From Fuscibacter oryzae (GTDB lineage: Bacteria > Pseudomonadota > Alphaproteobacteria > Rhodobacterales > Rhodobacteraceae), in assembly GCF_016765795.1 (NCBI RefSeq), contig NZ_JAESVP010000011.1, positions 58,969 through 122,968 of the forward strand: a DNA stretch of 64,000 nucleotides, written 5' to 3'. The notes under the pieces are model-generated. The model searched no databases. It saw nothing but the letters and a program-made list of their open reading frames with translations, and was not told the origin of the DNA. The translations under genes and the position numbers were made by a program. How positions within the stretch are numbered: position 1 is the stretch's first letter; the number at the start of each line of letters is the position of its first letter. Below, piece by piece: positions 60,423 through 64,000 of the stretch.

Positions 60423-62836
60423 TCGCCGGGCTATTCCGCGCGCTGATCGTTGCACTGGTGCTGGCAAGCCCGGCGCTGGCGCAGGATCAGCCGGGCGACA
60501 AGGATTACAAGGCTTTCGACACCGTGGCCACCGGGGTCGAAGAGATGGTGTCGAAGCCCGAGGTTACGGATGAGCGTCTGGGCGATATGCGCGCCGAGAT
60601 GGTCAAATGGCGCGCGACCTTTACCGCCGCTCAGGGCGTGAACGCCGATCAGATCACCACGCTGAAAAGTCAGATCGCCGCCCTTGGGCCACCGCCCGCC
60701 GAAGGGCAGGCCGAAGATGCAGCCATCGCGCAGCGCCGCGCCGATCTGACCGCCGCGCTGGCCAAGTTGCAAGCCCCGGTTCTGAGCGCGACCGAGGCCG
60801 CGACCCGCGCCGACAGCATCATCGGGGCGGTGGACAAGCAGATCCGCGAACGGCAAGCCGACAAGCTGTTGCGGCTGTCGCCCTCGGCGGCGAATCCGGT
60901 GAACTGGCCGGTTGCGGTCAATATGTTCCGCTGGATGGGCCAGTGGATCTGGGACGAGACGCGCTGGCGGTTCACCCGACCGCTCAATCTGGAGAAACTG
61001 CGCGACAACGCGCCGCTGATCCTGGTTCTGGTAACGGTTTCGGTTCTGCTGCTGGCCCGCGGTGCGCGCTGGATGCAGCGCTTTGCGGCTTTTGTTCTTC
61101 GCAAGACGCAGGCACGCGCCAACACTCTGATTTCCGGTTTTGTCTCGCTGGGGCAGATCGGGTTGCCGATTGTGGGCGCGGTTCTGCTGTGGATTGCGAT
61201 GGACAGCACGGCGTTGTTCGGGCCGATCGTGCTGTCGCTGTTTTCCAATCTGCCGGGCTTTGTGCTGACCATCTTTGTGGCCCGCTGGCTGGCGTTGCGG
61301 TTCTTTCCCGCCAGCCCAGAGCAGGAAAGCCTGATCGGAATTGGCCCCGAAGGGCGCAGCGAAGGGCGGTTGCAGGCGGTTCTGCTGGGGGTGGCGGTCG
61401 CGCTTTATGATCTGGTCGAGGCCTGGATCGTGCCGCGCGCTTCGGATTATCTGGGCGGATCGGGCATCATGGCCGCTGACAAGGCGCAAGAGGTCGCGCA
61501 GATGACCGATGCCGCCATCTCGGTTCTGGTGGTGCCATTGCAGATTTTTGCGGCTGTGGCGCTGTTTCGTCTGGGCCAGATTCTGCATCGGCAGGGCACC
61601 ACGGGTGCTGGCACGGATGAACCGCCCTTCAGCGCCCGTCTGGTCAACTGGGCCGGCACGGCTGCGATTGCCATTGCCGTGGTTGCGCCGACCTTGGGGG
61701 TGATAGGTTATGTCAGTGCGGCCAATGCGCTGATCTGGCCCGCGATCAACACATTGTTGCTGTTCGCGATGGTCGTGGTTTTGCAAGGCTTTATGGCAGA
61801 GCTTTACGTTACGCTGTCACGATCAACCGAGGCGCGGCATGACGCGCTGCTGCCGGTGCTGGGCGGCTTTGTGCTGGCATTGGCGGCGCTGCCGCTGCTG
61901 GCGCTGATCTGGGGGGCGCGAACTGTCGATCTGCTGGAATTGTGGAGTTCGTTCCGCACCGGGGTGTCGCTGGGCGGGGTGCAGATCTCGCCGACCAACT
62001 TCCTGATCTTGGCCGCGGTCTTTGGCATTGGCTATGCGCTGACGCGGGTTTTGCAGGGGGGGCTGCGGTCCTCGATCCTGCCGCGCACCTCGCTGGATCA
62101 GGGTGGGCGCAATGCGGTGGTGTCGGGCGTCGGCTATGCCGGGGTTATGCTGTCGGCGCTGGTTGCGATCAATGCGGCCGGGATTGACCTGTCCGGTCTG
62201 GCCATCGTCGCTGGTGCGCTGTCGGTCGGTATCGGCTTTGGCTTGCAGAACATCGTCTCCAATTTCGTCTCTGGCCTGATCCTGCTGATCGAGCGTCCGG
62301 TGTCCGAGGGCGACTGGATCGAGGTTGGCACCACCCAAGGCATCGTCAAGGCCATCTCGGTTCGCGCGACGCGGATTCAAACCTTTGACCGCTCTGACGT
62401 GATCGTGCCAAATTCGGATCTGATTTCGGGCCGGGTGACCAACTGGACCCGGTTCAACCTGACCGGGCGGCTGGTCTTGCAGATCAATGTCGGCATTGGC
62501 GCCGATATTGCCAAGGTTGAACAGATTTTGCGCGAAGTGGCCGAGGCGCAGCCCTTGGCCATTCTGAAGCCCGCGCCGCAGGTGGCGCTCATGGGGTTCG
62601 GCGCCAACCTGTTGAATTACGAGGTGCGGGTGATCCTGCGCGACGTGAACTTTTCGCTGAATGTGCGCACCGAAATGAACCGCGCCATCGTGCGCCGCTT
62701 TATCGAGGAGGGTATCGTCGTCGTGCCCGGCACGCCCGAAATGGTGGTGCATCAGGGCCATGGCTGGTCGCCAGCGCCCGCCGCCTCGCTGCCGCCCGAT
62801 TTGCCCGACCCTGTGCCAGAGACACCTGCGACATGA
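60419..62836 (+). CDS. MscS-family mechanosensitive channel (DUF3772 type)
   Basis: An 805-residue inner-membrane protein with a signal peptide (cleavage after ALA-QDQ). The periplasmic N-terminal part (about 25-190) holds the DUF3772 domain with coiled-coil heptads; about ten membrane helices follow from 195 to 640; the C terminus is the MscS pore and cytoplasmic beta/alpha domain, with GLAIVAGALSVGIGFGLQNIVSNFVSGLILLIERP, the pore helix signature. It releases osmolytes on hypoosmotic shock. Translationally coupled on both sides: ATGA overlaps with cysK and with alaX. Confidence 0.92.
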   Translation: MIAGLFRALIVALVLASPALAQDQPGDKDYKAFDTVATGVEEMVSKPEVTDERLGDMRAEMVKWRATFTAAQGVNADQITTLKSQIAALGPPPAEGQAEDAAIAQRRADLTAALAKLQAPVLSATEAATRADSIIGAVDKQIRERQADKLLRLSPSAANPVNWPVAVNMFRWMGQWIWDETRWRFTRPLNLEKLRDNAPLILVLVTVSVLLLARGARWMQRFAAFVLRKTQARANTLISGFVSLGQIGLPIVGAVLLWIAMDSTALFGPIVLSLFSNLPGFVLTIFVARWLALRFFPASPEQESLIGIGPEGRSEGRLQAVLLGVAVALYDLVEAWIVPRASDYLGGSGIMAADKAQEVAQMTDAAISVLVVPLQIFAAVALFRLGQILHRQGTTGAGTDEPPFSARLVNWAGTAAIAIAVVAPTLGVIGYVSAANALIWPAINTLLLFAMVVVLQGFMAELYVTLSRSTEARHDALLPVLGGFVLALAALPLLALIWGARTVDLLELWSSFRTGVSLGGVQISPTNFLILAAVFGIGYALTRVLQGGLRSSILPRTSLDQGGRNAVVSGVGYAGVMLSALVAINAAGIDLSGLAIVAGALSVGIGFGLQNIVSNFVSGLILLIERPVSEGDWIEVGTTQGIVKAISVRATRIQTFDRSDVIVPNSDLISGRVTNWTRFNLTGRLVLQINVGIGADIAKVEQILREVAEAQPLAILKPAPQVALMGFGANLLNYEVRVILRDVNFSLNVRTEMNRAIVRRFIEEGIVVVPGTPEMVVHQGHGWSPAPAASLPPDLPDPVPETPAT

Positions 62837-63549
62837 CCGACCCCCTGTTTCGCACCGACGCCTATCTGCAAGAGGCCACAGGCCAGGTGATCGCCCACAC
62901 GCCCGAGGGTGGCATGGTGTTGGACCGCACGGTGTTTTACCCCACCGCAGGCGGCCAGCCCGGCGATTCCGGCCATGTTGAATGGGCGGGCGGGCGGTTG
63001 CCGGTTGCAACGGCGGTCAAGGTGGAGGGTGGACGCATCGCGCTGGTTCCGGCGGAACCCGCCGCCCTGCCGCCGTTGGGGGCAGAGGTGCGCCAGCGCA
63101 TCGACTGGAACCGCCGCTATCGCCACATGCGGGTGCATACGGCGCTTCATCTGCTGTCGGTCGTCATTCCGCTGCCGGTGACGGGCGGCCAGATCGGCAC
63201 CGACCGTGGGCGGCTTGATTTTGCCATGCCGGAACCGCCAACCGATATGCCCGCGCTGGAGGCGGCGCTGAACGCGCTGATCGGGCGTGATCTGGCGGTG
63301 ACTGATAGCTGGATCACGAATGAGGAGCTGCTGGCCAATCCGGGGCTGGTGAAAACGCTGTCGGTGATGCCGCCGATGGGGCAGGGCCGGGTGCGGCTGG
63401 TGCAGATCGGGCAGGGCGCGGGTCAGGTGGACCTGCAACCCTGCGGTGGCACCCATGTTGCCCGCACCGCCGAGATTGGCCGGGTCACGCTGGGCAAGGT
63501 GGAAAACAAGGGCCGCCAGAACCGCCGTGTAACCCTTGTGCTGGAATGA
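62833..63549 (+). CDS. Alanyl-tRNA editing protein AlaX
   Basis: A 238-residue free-standing editing protein that hydrolyses Ser- or Gly-tRNA-Ala. Zinc ligands fit: RHMRVHTALHLL near residue 97 (HxxxH) and LQPCGGTHVARTAEIG near residue 203 (CxxxH). The TPEGGMVLDRTVFYPTAGGQPGDSG stretch is the AlaRS-like N-terminal beta-barrel domain, so this is AlaX-II/-M type. It overlaps the upstream channel gene by four bases and is followed by tRNA-Ser, a coincidence rather than evidence of function. Confidence 0.92.
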   Translation: MTDPLFRTDAYLQEATGQVIAHTPEGGMVLDRTVFYPTAGGQPGDSGHVEWAGGRLPVATAVKVEGGRIALVPAEPAALPPLGAEVRQRIDWNRRYRHMRVHTALHLLSVVIPLPVTGGQIGTDRGRLDFAMPEPPTDMPALEAALNALIGRDLAVTDSWITNEELLANPGLVKTLSVMPPMGQGRVRLVQIGQGAGQVDLQPCGGTHVARTAEIGRVTLGKVENKGRQNRRVTLVLE

Positions 63550-63611
63550 GCTTATTTTGCGCGCCGGCCCCCTTGCCTTGCCCCCGATCCCCGCGCTAAA
63601 GAGCGCGCAAC

Positions 63612-63701
63612 GGATCGGTGGCCGAGTGGTCGAAGGCGCACGCCTGGAAAGTGTGTAGGCGGGGAACCGTCTCTAGGGTTCGAATCCCTATCGATCCGCC
63701 A
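63612..63701 (+). tRNA. tRNA-Ser (anticodon GGA)
   Basis: A 90-nt class II tRNA: acceptor GGATCGG with TCGATCC, anticodon stem CACGC/GTGTG around the loop CTGGAAA (GGA at 63646-63648), a long variable arm (GGCGGGGAACCGTC region), T arm GGTTCGAATCC and encoded CCA. Confidence 0.95.
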
Positions 63702-63727
63702 CTTGCCCCCGCGAAAGCGTTCTCCCG

Positions 63728-63750
63728 ATCCGGCTGTGGCCGGATTTTTT
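63728..63750 (+). terminator. Rho-independent terminator after tRNA-Ser
   Basis: ATCCGGC (63728-63734) and GCCGGAT (63739-63745), 7-bp stem with a 4-nt loop, followed by five to six T. Confidence 0.9.
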
Positions 63751-63877
63751 CGTTGTTTTCGAGGGTTATGCCGGTGGGGCTGAGCACCGGCGCCAGCGCC
63801 AAGCGGCCCGGAAGCGGTCTCTCGGGGCCCAAATTCTCCGGACCTCATGACTGCGCAGATATGGTGAATAGCCCGCA

Positions 63878-64000
63878 TGACCTGCCCCCCGGAAGTTCCC
63901 TCGCTGTGATGTAGAGTCTGCCCAACCTGAGAAGGAGCAGACGACATGAGGAAAAGCCGTTTCACCGAGGCGCAGATTATCGGGATGATCAGGGAACAGG
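63878..64000 (+). mobile_element. Left end of an IS3-family insertion sequence (cut by window end)
   Basis: A probable terminal repeat begins TGACCTGCCCCCCGG at 63878, followed by a short leader with AAGGAG and the orfA start at 63946 encoding MRKSRFTEAQIIGMIREQ, the standard IS3-family (IS407-like subgroup) OrfA N terminus. The right end lies outside the window, so target duplication and completeness cannot be judged. The stretch between the tRNA-Ser terminator and the element (63751-63877) holds no gene that I can see. Confidence 0.85.
63946..64000 (+). CDS. IS3-family transposase OrfA (partial)
   Basis: The first 18 residues, MRKSRFTEAQIIGMIREQ, match the helix-turn-helix start of IS3-family OrfA proteins, which bind the terminal repeats; a programmed frameshift to OrfB normally follows. 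AAGGAG ends eight bases before the ATG. Truncated by the window end only. Confidence 0.88.
   Translation, partial: MRKSRFTEAQIIGMIREQ

Overview
The window is a GC-rich (roughly 64% by eye) bacterial chromosome segment, almost fully coding. It reads as an alphaproteobacterium of the Rhodobacteraceae/Paracoccaceae (Rhodobacter, Gemmobacter or Tabrizicola-like; genus not resolved). The support is a textbook SAM/SAH riboswitch upstream of metK (a class described from Rhodobacterales), an Irr-type Fur regulator divergent from fabA-fabB-fabI, the phaZ/phaC-phaP-phaR polyester cluster, a hemP/imelysin iron cluster, a VPLPA-CTERM surface protein, and intergenic repeats of the sort common in this family.

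Layout. 0-6.2 kb (mostly minus strand): small DMT permease, metK with its riboswitch, then lnt, corC, ybeY, pyrD and a DUF952 gene, packed with 4-nt start/stop overlaps or direct abutments at several junctions. 6.3-9.2 kb: periplasmic 5'-nucleotidase, tRNA-Gly(TCC), a VOC protein behind a perfect operator-like palindrome, and a site-2-protease-like membrane peptidase. 9.3-13.7 kb: unsaturated fatty-acid genes fabA-fabB-fabI, irr, an ArsC/Spx-like reductase, a cold-shock protein and a small membrane protein. 13.7-19.1 kb: thrS, a Tag-like DNA glycosylase and three consecutive alpha/beta hydrolases, the last lacking the nucleophilic serine. 19.1-24.5 kb: the polyhydroxyalkanoate locus (phaZ, phaC, phaP, phaR) with CTGC-N3-GCAG palindromes at its promoters, then a LysR regulator. 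24.5-33.8 kb: pyruvate carboxylase, a drug-efflux MFS with divergent MarR regulator, proC and a UvrD/PcrA helicase containing two abruptly AT-richer tracts.

33.8-39.1 kb: an H-NOX-like protein that has lost its proximal heme histidine, paired with a GGDEF diguanylate cyclase; an acyltransferase; and a TetR-BKACE-AcuI acyl-CoA metabolism group. 39.3-45.2 kb: an iron module (hemP, imelysin, bacterioferritin-associated ferredoxin, bacterioferritin, di-heme oxidoreductase, second imelysin, DUF1513 protein). 45.4-46 kb: a PEP-CTERM-type secreted protein. 46.3-52.3 kb: urea ABC transporter urtABCDE without urease genes alongside. 52.4-64 kb: AI-2E-type permease, two small envelope proteins, tRNA-Glu(TTC), recJ, an inverted pair of the family repeat, an omega-transaminase behind a 16-bp palindrome, a secreted protein of unknown function, cysK-mscS-alaX as a translationally coupled operon, tRNA-Ser(GGA), and the left end of an IS3-family insertion sequence cut by the window edge.

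Most of the window is ordinary core chromosome. The items most worth a second look are the heme-ligand-less H-NOX with its cyclase, the iron module with no obvious permease, the helicase mosaic, the serine-less hydrolase, and a series of unassigned but precise operator palindromes.
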